64,000 bases of DNA, from contig OX637799.1 in the NCBI GenBank assembly GCA_951802425.1, positions 62,001 to 126,000 on the forward strand. Reading direction: 5' to 3'. Under the pieces are notes generated by a model. It saw only the letters and a program-made list of their open reading frames with translations, was not told the DNA's origin and ran no database searches. Positions 10,623-21,900 of the stretch are shown here, one piece after another; position 1 is the first letter of the stretch, and every line of letters starts with the position of its first letter. Origin of the DNA: Clavaria fumosa (lineage: Eukaryota; Basidiomycota; Agaricomycetes; Agaricales; Clavariaceae). The position numbers and the translations under genes were made by a program.

Positions 10623-11483
10623 TCAAAGAAATGATACTTCGCGCCACAGCGTGAACCCAATCACCAGCCCAAGCAAGGGTATGTCCAGTCTCGCAGCGAT
10701 GGCACCGCCAGGCAATGGCGATTCTTGATTGCCACTAATAGAAGTAATCGTGGACATGGGTGGGGTTGCCGAATCTGTCGTTGTTGTGGGGCTTGTAGCG
10801 GGAGTCACGATAGAGGTAGTTTGCGCCGTCGTGGTGGATGTAGATGAGCTAGTAGCGGGAGTCACGATAGAGGTAGTTTGCACCGTCGTGGTGGATGTAG
10901 ATGAGCTAGTAGATGCGGAGGAGCCTGGGACAGCGTTTGGGACAGTTCATGTCAGTCGTTGTATCCGGGATAAAATGCATTGCAGCGTACCGTTGTTGCC
11001 GAGAACGCAGCGGCTGATCAAAGTGTTACATACGATGCTCGCATCAGCAGGACAGGTTCTACAAAGGGAGCAGGCGCGTTGGCACTGAATGTCCTGCCTG
11101 CACGTCAGACCTCTCAAACAACAACCGAGCCCTCTTGGGCAGTCAGTGAAACAGCTGGTCAAAACTTAACACACGGCGGAGAAAAAAAAGGGAGCGACTT
11201 GCTCTGCTGAACAAACGTCGGCTCCTAGAGAGACGCAAGAGAAAGCGGGTCCTGGTGTACGCTGGCAGGCGGTCCCAATAGGACAGCAATTTGCGCCGCA
11301 AGGTGTCTGCGTCGTTAGAGAGACACATGGTTCTACGGCTCCACCGTGAACGGCTGCTTGGCTGTCTTGACGCTTCATGTACAGGGTGAGGGGGACCCGC
11401 CAGACATGGTCTGGAACCTGCAGTGCAAGGACTGTGTAGGGTGCGGCAAAAAGGGTGGCAGTAAGGAGTGTGGTGAAGAACAT
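10623..11483 (-). CDS. GPI-anchored Cys-rich surface protein
   Basis: Predicted 248 residues in three exons: 11483-11213, 11164-10991 and 10924-10623; introns of 48 and 66 bp (the second with a GACTGAC branch site). The phases join and the sum is a multiple of three. Order: hydrophobic signal peptide (residues 1-20, ending VLALQ); a Cys-rich domain with CGANCCPIGTACQ and then CPRGLGCC and about ten further cysteines, similar in style to fungal granulin-like surface proteins; a Ser/Thr-rich stalk with two near-identical TTSIVTPATS repeats; a hydrophobic C-terminus after SGNQESPLPGG that fits a GPI-anchor signal. Likely a cell-wall or plasma-membrane protein; no enzyme motif. The intron-1 junction is the least certain part. 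Confidence 0.7.
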
Positions 11484-11624
11484 CGGGGGAGAAGAGTGTG
11501 GTATATGACTAGTACAAGCCCTATGACAGAGATGGATTTCATTTTGTAAACAATTGTAAACAACTGGGCACAGGTCAGATCATGTGATGTACAGTGCGGG
11601 AAAGTCGTTTGAACGAAGTCCATC

Positions 11625-12143
11625 ATGGCAGCACTCCTTCCACAACCCAATATGCAAGTAATCACTGACTCTACACGCACCTTATTAGAAGAGATACCTA
11701 AGCTCGTGAATATTCCTGCAATCCAAGGGCCGGAAGCCATTCTGAATGCGATCAATACACTTACCAACCGTTTAGTGGCCTCGTGTGTCCAATGTGCTCA
11801 TGGCCATCGGTTTTTACTTACTACATTTTACAGTGACACCAACTTGTTTGCAAGGACATGCAACTCTTTGTGTCAGTACCCCAACGACGAACTCACGCCA
11901 CTTGTACATGCCACCACCAATGAAGAAATTGCCAACTTCCCTGACATGGTTGCTGCCGTGAACGCTCTCTCAAGCATGTCCACTTTTCTCGACCACCTAA
12001 CAACTCCCTCATAGCTTCTTTCAGATGCAGATACAAATGCAATCCTCGTTGCTCTTGGCCGTCCTATCAATGGGACTGTCCACCAGAGGTGTGGCCGACT
12101 TCTTCTCAGTATCGGGATCACAAAGCAGGCTGTTCTTAAGTAG
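11625..12143 (+). pseudogene. Uncharacterised small helical protein, one in-frame stop
   Basis: The frame from ATG 11625 runs 129 codons to TAG at 12012-12014, then continues in the same frame for 42 codons (LLSDADTNAILVALGRP...) to TAG at 12141-12143. The second part keeps protein-like composition and looks like the true C-terminus. I could not find a GT-AG intron in the right phase to remove the first stop. Residues 1-129 are mostly helical with LLEEIPKLVNIP and a CVQCAHGH segment. No family recognised. It could be a recently broken gene, a readthrough gene, or a real 129-residue protein. A TIR element lies 48 bp downstream. Confidence 0.45.
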
Positions 12144-12190
12144 TCATTGATATGTGTACTGGGGCATAACTTTACCAGCGAATAGACATT

Positions 12191-13428
12191 AGGGTAGATC
12201 ACAGTAGCGATTTCGAGCTGTTTTCGAGCTGTTTTCGAGCTGTTTTCGAGCTGTTTTCAAATTGTAATTCAACAGTGTTTTGGAATGAAAACCATTTTTG
12301 ACTCTGACAACCCCACTGTGAAACTTGTTTTCATGCTCAGTCTGCTGAGGGACTTCATACTCTGGCCATCTCTATGCATCAGGAAAAAACCACTAGCTAC
12401 TAGAGCCATATAGAACTACATTGGTCTACAGTAGTACTGGTAGCACTGGTAGCACTTAGATTTTTTCCTGATGCATGCCTTGTCACATGGAATGACAGCA
12501 GGCAACTGATGCTCTCCACATGGCATTTGTGACAAGCCTGATGGCCAAGGGTGAAACCACTGTCTCAGATTGCTCACCCTCATCAGATGGCTCTGAATCT
12601 AATAGTGACTGGGCATGGATCTATTTGATGCTCATTGGGTGCAGCATGCAGGCCAAATCGGCATTGCTCTAGACTTTTTGTTTCCTGTTCAGTCTAATGC
12701 AGTGAATGGCCCTAGGGAAAGGGATGGCCGTCGTCTCGATCTAGGTCATAATCTGTTTGATGCGAGATATGCCCAAGATTTTGGGAGTTGGCAGACAGCT
12801 TCCTTGATGGTCTTTCATCGGGCTCACTGATGGCACCGCTGACCCGAATCCTGCACAGCTCGCTGGACGAGATGGACGCAACGGTGGGCCTGTCACTCCC
12901 ACCCTATTTGTGTGCATATCTCCATCATCTCTTACACATGCATGAGATGGCATCTCATTCCATTTTGGTCGCGCACAATCTCTCAGTGGTCAAGCATTTC
13001 TTATTAGGCATATGGAAGGTCTTTTCATCAGAAGTGAAGAAATTTCTCAATACATATGATGCCACTGGTGTCCTGATCACTGGCATCCTGATCAAGGAGG
13101 CGGACTTGTGCTGGAGAGAGGTGAATCTAGTGGGGAAGGTAGGTTAGCAAGGGAGCGGGCCAAGGCCGAAGAGGAGTCCCCCATTAATGAAGCAAGGAAT
13201 TAGAACGATTACTACTGTACCATTTTGGCCATCGGTTCAGCCATTTTGAGTGCACCTGTAATTTTCACTGTTTCAGAGTCCGACGCGGCATGGCGGCAGG
13301 CCAGTGAAAACAGCTCAAAGCTGAAAATGAGTTTTGGGACAAGCTGCGAAAACAGGATTGAAAACCAGATTGAAAACAAGTCATAAACAGCTCGAAAACA
13401 GCTCGAAATCGCTACTGTGATCTCCCCT
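12191..13428. mobile_element. 1.24-kb TIR element
   Basis: Left end AGGGTAGATCACAGTAGCGA and the reverse complement of the right end (AGGGGAGATCACAGTAGCGA) match for about 45 bp, continuing into repeated TTTCGAGCTGT (four copies left, two right). TA dinucleotides flank the GGGKAGATC termini, consistent with a TA target site, but ATT is an alternative. The interior (12500-13200) has only broken frames and no transposase that I recognise; it may be captured host sequence. A non-autonomous DNA transposon is the best reading. Confidence 0.7.
12375..12475. mobile_element. 101-bp miniature foldback element
   Basis: TGCATCAGGAAAAAA at the left and TTTTTTCCTGATGCA at the right are inverted copies. 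The interior contains GTAGTACTGGTAGCACTGGTAGCAC, partly self-complementary to CTAGCTACTAG. It sits inside the 1.24-kb TIR element. Confidence 0.6.
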
Positions 13429-13646
13429 ATTTGTGGTTCTGTGCCGAAGGAGGCGCCATAAACAATGCACTGATGCCTTGCTCGTGGCAGCGTGGTAGCA
13501 AACCCATGCAAAACCCTCAGCAGCGCAGGTTAACGGATGGGTCGACACGGCTCCGAATGGCTTCATTTTCGAGGAGAGCGCGAGTGATAGCCGAAGCCAG
13601 TGCGTACTTGTTTGAGAGTTAAAGAAATAGAGAAAAGCTGACACAG

Positions 13647-14147
13647 ATGTCAGTTCGAGAGATGAACGAGTGGCCGGTAGAAGACGCAGCTCATGCGGAA
13701 TTTGAATTGCTGAAGAAGACTCACTGCATCTGTCCCATGCCGGTGTACATGGCGAACACATTTGTAGAACCAAACGACGTCGAAACAGCAATGAACAACT
13801 CCCTGGTGGAGGTACATTTCTCATTGAAACATTACCGAGTTGGAAAAGACGAGGACCGCTTCGACTGTTTCATGGGAAAGTTCGAACAGATCGAAATTTT
13901 GAAACGTGGGTTTGTGTCTCCATTGGGTGCTTACAAGAGAAAAAACCCCTGTGATGGGCCCATCGTGCCAACGCCTCCAGCGGCTCGCACTGTGACACAA
14001 GAAGGTCGAAATAGCAAAATGCGGACTCCGAGTGCAAGAATTAAAGAGAAGAGGACTACCAAAGGGATGGTAAACGAGTCGCAGAAGGAGAACGTGAATG
14101 AGAAAAGCAATGATGGAGTGACTGAGAATGGTGAGGCGGTCGAATAA
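13647..14147 (+). CDS. Conserved-looking basidiomycete protein of unknown function
   Basis: An uninterrupted 166-codon frame. Residues 1-100 look globular: ELLKKTHCICPMPVYMAN, then a block SLVEVHFSLKHYRVGKDED with a later EQIEILKRG that resembles beta-rich repeat-family proteins I associate with agaricomycetes, though I cannot name a Pfam family. Residues 110-166 are a charged tail (KEKRTTKGM, SQKENVNEKSNDG) likely disordered and possibly nuclear. No introns are needed. The start ATG is the first in frame and follows a stop. Base composition is closer to the host genes than to the repeats. Confidence 0.55.
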   Translation: MSVREMNEWPVEDAAHAEFELLKKTHCICPMPVYMANTFVEPNDVETAMNNSLVEVHFSLKHYRVGKDEDRFDCFMGKFEQIEILKRGFVSPLGAYKRKNPCDGPIVPTPPAARTVTQEGRNSKMRTPSARIKEKRTTKGMVNESQKENVNEKSNDGVTENGEAVE

Positions 14148-14699
14148 TTGTAGAGCACACAGATAAAGAGCATGTATGGAAGACATCGCACGAGCAGGGT
14201 CGAAAGAGAGTATACAGGAAAGGGTTATTGATTGCACAGTAATACAAACATAAGGGCCAGCACCCTGAAATGCGAAAAGGCAGGTGAAAGACAAGCTTCG
14301 CAGAACTCAACAGGTAGGTAAGCAAGGTCTCCGCTGACGAAGTTGGCCTTACTAGTGATGAACATGTGGTCAAAATGGTACAGTATTCTTCTGATGATGA
14401 CAGTGCTGGCCTTAACTGGTGTTGAGGATGGCTTGAGCCTACCATGGAGAGACAGCCAAAGAAACCTGTGCCAATAGAGATTGCTACTTGTCACTGTGGT
14501 GTGACAGTGTGACAGTGAAAGCCACAGCCTGAGGGCCTGGCTCTGGCCTGGAGAATTGCCAGGCCAGGCTGAAGCCAATGTCAGGCCAACACTTTTGGCT
14601 TGGCCTATTTTGGCCTCGCCCAGCCCTGGCCCAGCTCGGCCCTTGGCCTGAAGCCTGAAGCCAGGCCAAGCACATCACTAATTGCACACATGCTCCATT
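14148..14699. other. Intergenic; GGCC-rich low complexity
   Basis: 14525-14680 is a run of GGCCAGGC / TTGGCCT / GGCCTGAAGCC variants on both strands. 14160-14520 has only short frames without domains. Confidence 0.5.
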
Positions 14700-14965
14700 T
14701 CATGAGTATGTGTCCTTGGGACACCATGACCTCCAAGGGTCACTGAGTCTGACATGCTGTCCAGTTTCCTGTCCATCCTGCCTTTCTATAGGGCTGCTGC
14801 ACACAACCCCATTATTCTCACAGGCCATTTATACCTGCCTTGTGAAGCCTGCCCTTGATGTTATTGATTGTAATATGACTTATTATCCCTCAAAAGAACT
14901 GGACTCAATGATAATATTGAGTATGTAGTTCCAAGTAGAGGGATCTCTCTGGTACAGTCACAAGT
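14700..14965 (-). mobile_element. Family A gypsy LTR/leader fragment, minus strand
   Basis: The reverse complement of 14870-14965 aligns with 32975-33067 (GAGATCCCTCTAC..., TTGAGTCCAGTTCTTTTGAG, GGGATA, ending ATTACA). The homology then falls off. It lies downstream of the minus-strand A pol, so it is probably the 3' LTR of that copy. Confidence 0.55.
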
Positions 14966-14974
14966 TAATACTGT

Positions 14975-15746
14975 AAGTACACATGCATGTACTTCCCCAA
15001 CTGATGGCAAATACATGTATGTGTGTCATCAGGTGCTGGAATGTCACAGGGGCATTACAGTCCCCTATCTGCATCACATGTGAAAACATGGTGCCCAAGA
15101 CAGTCATGAAGGCTGTCTTCCAAGCCTCCTCAGGGTCTATGCATACTTGTTTGTACACATCTGTGTTAGGATGGCTTACATAAGCCACCTGGAAAGGCAC
15201 ATTTGTGGAGGAATCAGGAGGGGTTGGCTAAGGGTCACCTGACCTATTGGAAATGGGTCAGGCAATGTGATTGGAAAGTCCTGTGACTTCCATATTGAGA
15301 AGGTCACATGATGCAGCAGATCCAAGCATGGGAATTTGGCAAGTCCTGAAGTGCTTGCTATATATACTTTCACTTTTTCCCCTTATGTTAGTATTGTCAT
15401 CATGACCTTACCTTTAAGTTGTGTGAGACCCAGTCTGATAATCTGATAGGTCAGCTTTTGACCTATATGTGGCTCTAGCCATGTCCTGCCTGATCTGATC
15501 TTGGTCAGACAATGGGGTGATATCCTGTATGGTGTTCACATTCCATTTCCAACAGTCTATGACTGTTCACAGCAGTGGGTTCTGACTGCTCTTTGGATTG
15601 CAAAGCATAGGAGCTGCTTGTGATGATGCTCCTGGTTCCCACCAACTGTTGGTAATGTAACAGTTCACTTTCTCAAGGAATTGTTCCTTAAATGCCATGG
15701 CACACTGAGGCAGGCAGTAAACAGTAGTAATCTGGGGGACTGTAGT
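14975..15746 (-). pseudogene. Family A gypsy RT fragment, minus strand
   Basis: Reverse complement aligns with the plus-strand A pol at 50430-50800. From the 15746 side the order is a short RT N-terminus (CAMAFKEQFLEKV), AAPMLC, the YRKWN-type block, LSDQDQIRQDMARA, then KTAFMTVLGTMFSHVMQIGD. The rest of pol is missing before the LTR fragment. Stops are present. A solo LTR (15164-15440) interrupts it; the pol sequence is continuous across it once one TSD is removed. The 15747 border is where the B-family fragment begins. Confidence 0.8.
15164..15440 (+). mobile_element. Solo LTR of the C/D family
   Basis: 277 bp, TGTTAGGAT at the start and CAGTCTGATA at the end, like the LTRs at 42391, 52777 and 56225. 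A 5-bp target duplication ATCTG flanks it (15159-15163 and 15441-15445). It contains TATATATAC at about 15360. It lies in the minus-strand A pol, so it is younger than that copy. Confidence 0.9.
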
Positions 15747-17045
15747 TGTCACAGTGACACCATGTGGCCTTCCCAAAGGTTGCAACCACATGACTAGTAA
15801 GTCACAGGGACTCACATCACTACTACCAACAGTACAGCCCAAATCTACAACATTCCAACATTGATGACTGCCACTACTTACCCCTGCCCAGCTAGCCTAA
15901 CATACTTGGAGCTGTGACCTCACCACTCTCAACAAACTGGATTTGCAACAGCTCTGACAGAAGAACCCCTAGGTCTTACTGACAGACAAAGAGCACATAG
16001 ATACTATGCACTTTGCCACATCGATCATTGCACACTGACTGTGCCCATCCATTGCAACACTCCAACCATTTATTGTTCCATTGGACAACAGTTCATACCA
16101 ACAGGAATCTTTTCTTCCAATGAAATTCAGGAACAGCAACTTCTCCTGACTTACACTCAGAGTGAATTCCCAGGCCTACTCATTGCCACCTTAGAACAAG
16201 AAATTGTCCATCAGGCCATCAAAGGTCTGACCATTGAAGAAATCAAAAATGTCATCACCCCACCAAGGATGCCATCCCCTCCTCCCACATGAAACTCTCA
16301 ATACACTAATGCCTCAGTTCAGACTGATGCCCCTGAGCCCTACACCAGCCCCAACCATTACCTATGAGCATGCTCAGGTACTGCCTGGCTCATCATCAAC
16401 ACCCTCCAGAATCCCCCATGACTCATCTCCTACTTGGCTATCAAGATACCCCAGTACCTGGCCTCACCCCCCTTCCAACATCCAAAGACAGTTGGAGGAT
16501 GCCCTTAGTCAGCCCTGCACCCTCACCCACTTGTGAGACCCTTGCCCTCCCCATACTCAAAACTTCCCTACCTCTCCTTCCTCTATCTCTTCAGTCTCCT
16601 CTGTCCCCAAGTCCAACTCTGAATCTGAGAACCTCCCAGACATCGACAAAGAATTATGAGGATATGATGTCTAGTTCCTTCTCACTCACCCCCTTCAATG
16701 GGGATAAATGCAATTACTGCATGTTTGCCTGCCAGTTGAACATCTTGTTTATGGTGGAAACAGAAAAGTTTGCCATGGACAAAAGTAAGGTGCTCTTCAC
16801 CTTAAACCAGATGTGAGGAGGGTATGGACAAATGCTCTGGTTGAAAGAGAGATCCATGGAGAAGCCCTCCCTACCTGGGATGTCTTTAGACTCAGACTCA
16901 ATGCAAGTCAAAAAGCATGTACACTTTTACACCATTCATGGTGATGTAGGCAGTGAGGCATTGCCTTGCCTCTTTGGTAACTACCAGATTTGTTCCTCCC
17001 AGACATGCACCCAAAATGGCCTGTCGTTGACATGGCTGATGCATA
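15747..17045 (+). mobile_element. Truncated B-family gypsy: LTR start and gag
   Basis: TGTCACAGTGAC at 15747 and GTAAGTCACAGGGACTCACA correspond to the start of the B LTR at 34136. Most of the LTR is deleted. 15860-16980 aligns with the B leader and gag: the ACTGGATTYSC...GGTCTTACTGAC segment, the Pro-rich PSP/PPT linker, SSFSLTPFNGDKCNYC and ETEKFAMDKSKVLFTLNQM (matching FNTDLK...LFTLNQM of B). Stops and frameshifts throughout. The right border, where A gag resumes on the other strand, is at about 17045; no TSD found. Confidence 0.7.
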
Positions 17046-17866
17046 CTTCCATCACATAGAGGACTTTGTCCTCTTTGATTTCTCAGATTCCAGTAACTTG
17101 GTTGCTGTCCTCCTCAAGCTCTTCAAGGACAAAAACCTTGTTGAATCATACTGGTCCCTGCAGCCAGTGTAGTTGTCTCCCACAATGTCTTCCAGTGGGG
17201 TTTTGCCCTCTGGTTCTTCACTCTCAACCACAGGTGCTTCCTGCAGTTCCTTGGACTCATTCTCTGGCAGGTCCTCTTGTAAGGTGTAGTTCCTTACATT
17301 TCCTCAAAAAGCCTCTGGCTTTTGCTGTGACTGTGGACACACAGTTGCATAGTGCCCTGCTTTCCCACAGGTGTAGCACACTAGAGGAGCTTTTCATTCC
17401 TCTCCAATCTGTGGCCCAGCTTTGGGTGCTGCCTTGAGCAGTTCTGGTCAGGATTTACTCCCTCCAACTGGGACACACTTGTCCCATGGTCAGTCAACCT
17501 GCAGGGAAGCAGACTCCCCTGGTCATCAGTTGATGTGTGGCCAATACATATGAAGGTCCAAACCAGACAATATTGCTCAGGGCTCCATTTTTGGGCCATA
17601 ATTTTTATGCACACAAGTGTGACACTTATGCACACTTATGCAGAGTTGTGCAAAGTCATGCAATTTTTTTGTGCAAAGTTGTGCAGGCTTGTGCAAAGTG
17701 CAGAGTTGCATAAGTCTGCAGAACTTTGCACAAAAAAAATTGCACAACTCTGCATAAGTGTGCATAAAAATTACAGCCAAAAAATGGAGCCCTGAACAAT
17801 ATTGTCCAGTTTGGACCTTCATAGATACAGCCACAGTCTCACAAAATGCTGCCCCACAGGTACTCT
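17046..17866 (-). pseudogene. Family A gypsy gag fragment, minus strand
   Basis: The reverse complement matches 41410-42370: zinc knuckle CYTCGKAGHYAT, then YTLQEDLPENESKELQEAPV and a CRDQYDST block, ending at EDKVLYV. The part 17823-17866 aligns with GTAGAGTACTGGTGGGGCAG of the plus copy. A foldback element (17547-17822) splits it at almost the same codon where the plus-strand copy carries a MITE. Several stops. Confidence 0.75.
17547..17822. mobile_element. 276-bp foldback (long palindrome) element
   Basis: TATGAAGGTCCAAACCAGAC at the left end pairs with the right end, and complementarity runs nearly the whole length (arms about 130 bp, including TGCAGAGTTGTGCAAAG and TTTTTTTGTGCAAAGTT). 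A 5-bp duplication ATACA lies on both sides, one base ambiguous at the right. No coding sequence. Confidence 0.85.
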
Positions 17867-18935
17867 ACCTGCAATGCTCTCCAACAAAGAGTTCCACACA
17901 GTCTGCCCATGATACTTGTATGTTACTCTCCTGATACTGTGCATGACCCAGTACTTGGTCACACTAACTATTTTGGCCTTGTTCTCTTGCAATTTCACAG
18001 GTAATGACACAGGGTCTTTTCAGGGTGCTGGGCATACTTCTTGATAATGTATTGATGCAGTATAAATAATGTTTGTATTGCTGTGAACTTTGTAGAACTG
18101 GAGACAGTTGTGGAGTGTCCACATTTGGCCCTGATCAGGAACTCAGTCACACTCAATATTCTACATGAAGCAAGACTATTTCCACCTTCTGTTGGGATTA
18201 AATCCAATTAGATATGTCTCTAGTTATGTGTGAAATCAAAACCCAGAACATTATTAGACTAAACAATGAAATCATTGCCTATCAAGTTGTGTTTTGGGGA
18301 ATTTTGCTCTGGCCAACAGAGATGGCAGTTGTACTCCATGTTCTTACTATTTATTACAGGCAATATACATCCACAGCTTAGGTAGGCATGTAGTCAATCA
18401 GTTCCAGCTAGAAAAGAGGGCAGGGAGTGCATGCCAGACATGCAATTCAACATTGACCGACTACCTGGTGTGACCGAGTACATGACCAGCCACAGTATGC
18501 TCCAAATTGTCATCATTGGGGCACTAGGGGCCAGGTAGGTGAATTTTCAGGAGTGCAAATGATTGTAAGGGCAGCATGGGCAACTGCAGATTCACACTCA
18601 TTTCCAGCTGAGCCATATGTTCAATGGTAGACACAAAGCAAGCTGCCGTTGATGACTTTGTGAAAGTATCTTTGAACGCTATAATTTCTTCTTTCGATTG
18701 AACACTACTATAGTACAAAACAACCGCAGAGGGGAGTCAAAATGAAGCAACGCAGGCGAGGCAAAGTAGTACACAATCATGGAGGAAGGAGGAGTGCATA
18801 TCAGATCCACAAACGTACATGACCAAAATCACGTTTCCAACACAAATTTCATGGGGCACAATTTGGTTCAAGAGAAGAAACTAGGGGGGCGAGCGCAAGT
18901 TGTTACAAGTAGTCCTGTCATCGAAGGCTTGCTAT
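17867..18935. other. Intergenic / unassigned repeat
   Basis: The minus frames around 17867-18207 read as protein-like fragments (KYWVMHSIRRVTYKYHGQTV) without homology that I can name. 18280-18935 has no recognisable gene. The egt1 3' end follows. Confidence 0.4.
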
Positions 18936-21900
18936 TCAAGTCTGACGTGGGTATACAACCCTGGCGCCAACCCAAGGATAGGGGTAATTCTTCTGGAACC
19001 AGTTGCGTACAGTTCTCCTATCGGCGATGCGAGGAATTGTGGCGTACGAACCACCGAGCTTCCAAAAATCGAGTGAGCAAGTTGTACAAGATTATAGGTA
19101 GACTTACCACCAATTGATGGCGTCCGTCAAAAAAGTCCATGGAATATCTGGTAGAACGACCTCAGAAATTAAGATAATGACGAAATAAACAAAAGATCTC
19201 ACCCTGGATACAGCGAAGACGGCACGAAGCCGTCAAATTTATCGAACACGGTTGAAGTCCACTCCCAAACGCCTCCATTATGGCCACGGCCCATATCCTT
19301 CTCTACCCCCGTCGTGGCCCTGCACGGCGCGATGAGTGACATCAAGCACTGACGTCAAGGGGAGAATATGCGCACGGAACCGGGTGCCAGTTGCGGAATC
19401 CGACATTAGCACCACCTTCGTAGCCCGCGTTGAACTTGTCGTAAAAGACGCGTAGCTCCGCGTCTGTGGGAAGGCGCCCACCTTTGACTCTGGCGTACGC
19501 AGACAGGTCCGCACCGGAAGTCATTACAGGCCAATCTCTGGCGACTTTCATCGGCACTGGGCCGTACAGCGTGCGAACCTGAAAAGGACCATCAGGAGCG
19601 GAAAGTGAGACTCAGTGACAAGACATTACTCACCAACACTTCGCCATCAACTTCAACCCAGCTGGCGGGAAAACTGACTTGGCCATTGCCCTGCCCGATG
19701 TAAAAATTATAGAATTGGCCGTTCGTAACTGGCCGCCACTCAATTCTGAATTCGTCGACATAGACGTCTCGGCGAGGATGCTCGTTGTCCCATCCAAATT
19801 CGTGTCCCGCGACCTTGAACATCTCTTCAGGATCGAGATCGTCAGATTCGAAATCATCGTGCCCTATTGAAACGATTGCAGGGCCGAGAGCTACGGTGGC
19901 GCTGAGAGGCTTTGGAGCTGACTGCCATGAGGATACGAGAGAATCCCACGGCGGCGGACAGAACCGCGGGGGCGGGATCGTACCAGACCCGGCGCGTTGA
20001 ATGAGCATGTAAAGCAGAGTCTGGCGAGGAAAGTATGCAGTGAATACGAATTATTATGCGAGCAGGTACGTTCTACCTCTGCGTGCCACGCTTCGTGTTC
20101 AAACGTCATGAACAATACTCTGGCGACTCTCCTGTCTAATATGACCTGACCATCGGAGATTTGCGAGTAGAGCCTTGTGAGTCTCTCGCGCACCCGAGAC
20201 CGAAAAGAGAGAATCGAAGCGAGGCTAGGCCAACCTTCGTGCAATTGAGGAACTTCTGAGTGCGGCTGGCAATGGATATTCAAGATGGACCTGAGCGGTA
20301 TCACAATGATAGCACTCACATGACATTGTGTTGGATCATCAACATCTGGATCGATTCCACGCTACGTCAAGCATACGACTTAAAGGTAGTCTGTCACGTG
20401 GTCATGAAAGATCGATTTACCTCAAAGATGTACTGACGATGCCAAGTCAATGACGCATTCGCGACAGCAAAATCGCGTGACAATTTAAGGACGAACCTTG
20501 AAGTCTTTTGGCTCGGAGTGAGGCTCTTGAAGAAGCCTGGATAGATGAATGTCCAAAAACGTAGGGATGTGTCCTAGATAGAAAAGGCAAATATGACGCA
20601 AGTCAATTGGCCTCTGGAACAACATTGACGGCGGGATCATCTCTAGAGTGATGAAGTCCCAGGTTGCCCACACCAAACTCCAGTCATTGAGGGTTGGCAC
20701 GCCGAAGGGGTCAGAGCGATTTGATGCTTTGGAGGCGTCGAGTTCCTCGACCTCGTCGGATGCACCAGGTAAAGCTGGAAATACGAAGGGGGGACGCTCC
20801 AACAGCCATAGAGAATATTGGGAGGCGCTGTCTGTCCATCTCTGGATAGGGCGCAAATTCGCCTCGGAGAATAGACGATATGCGTCTGCTTGGGAGAACT
20901 GGCAATATGTGAGTAGGACGTGCGAAGCGGTAAATCAAGTGAACTGACCTTGTGTGAGTATTCGATGTTCACTAGTTCGTTAGCTGCGAATGTGTACACT
21001 TCTTGAGTGGCTGGGTCCTGCAACGTCTGTAGGACCTTGGACTTATAAAATGCTTCATGTCGACCTGCAGGAAGGTCATTAACTTAACATCGCTAATGCG
21101 ATGGCTATGACTGACGCTTTGCTACATTGTAAAAGCCGACATACTCCCATTTGTGTTCGTCAATGAGGTTCTCGTTGCCAAGAACTCTGCCAGCACTTCG
21201 AAGTCCATTCATTACGAAATTCCGAGTGTGCCCTGCAGGGTCGTTGTAGGCGATCTGCACCTTGTGTGGGTCATTATCATGATCCAAACCCAGAAGCAAA
21301 GTATCGCCGGAGCCAGAGCGCAGCGGCAGGGAGCGGAGAAAATTCGAAGCTTCCTCACGGCTAAAGTTACCCAAGGAAGAGCCGAGAAACATGATGTGCA
21401 GCGGGGGTTGCACTGCATCAGGAGTCGATGGAGGAGAAGTGAAGACTTCGGAATTCCTGTCTTCGCTTGACACAGAACTGGACGAGGTGTCCCCTCGCTC
21501 CGCGAATGTCTGGTGCTTGGAGGGCCAAGCGTCAAGAATGGGCTGCATCTGCAAGCCCCCCTCTTCGACGAACTTGAGACCTGCGGCATAGTTGGTGCAC
21601 AGTCCTTTGACTTCCACTTTACCCTCAAGGTCTTTCCCGACCGGGGACACGACAAGTTGTTCCAATGTACGCCGCAATTCAGACATTTCCAAGTCCAATG
21701 CATAGTAAGTGATAGGGTTTCGAATTTTAGGCGTGACGACCAGTTTGGAAAGCGCGTGGAGAAGCCTGGACGTCTTGCGCAAAGCGCTGTCGAGAACAAA
21801 ACAATCTCAGCCATAAAACCTAGCATTTCGGCACCGTCAGGCGCGCCCGGAGCCCCGGACACGCCCCGACGTGACGCTCGAAATAGGCGAGGCCGAAATT

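Noticed and set aside
13381..13824. 147-codon minus frame opposite the 13647 gene
   Set aside because: Shadow of the plus-strand gene and of the TIR element end; composition is not protein-like and no motif is seen.
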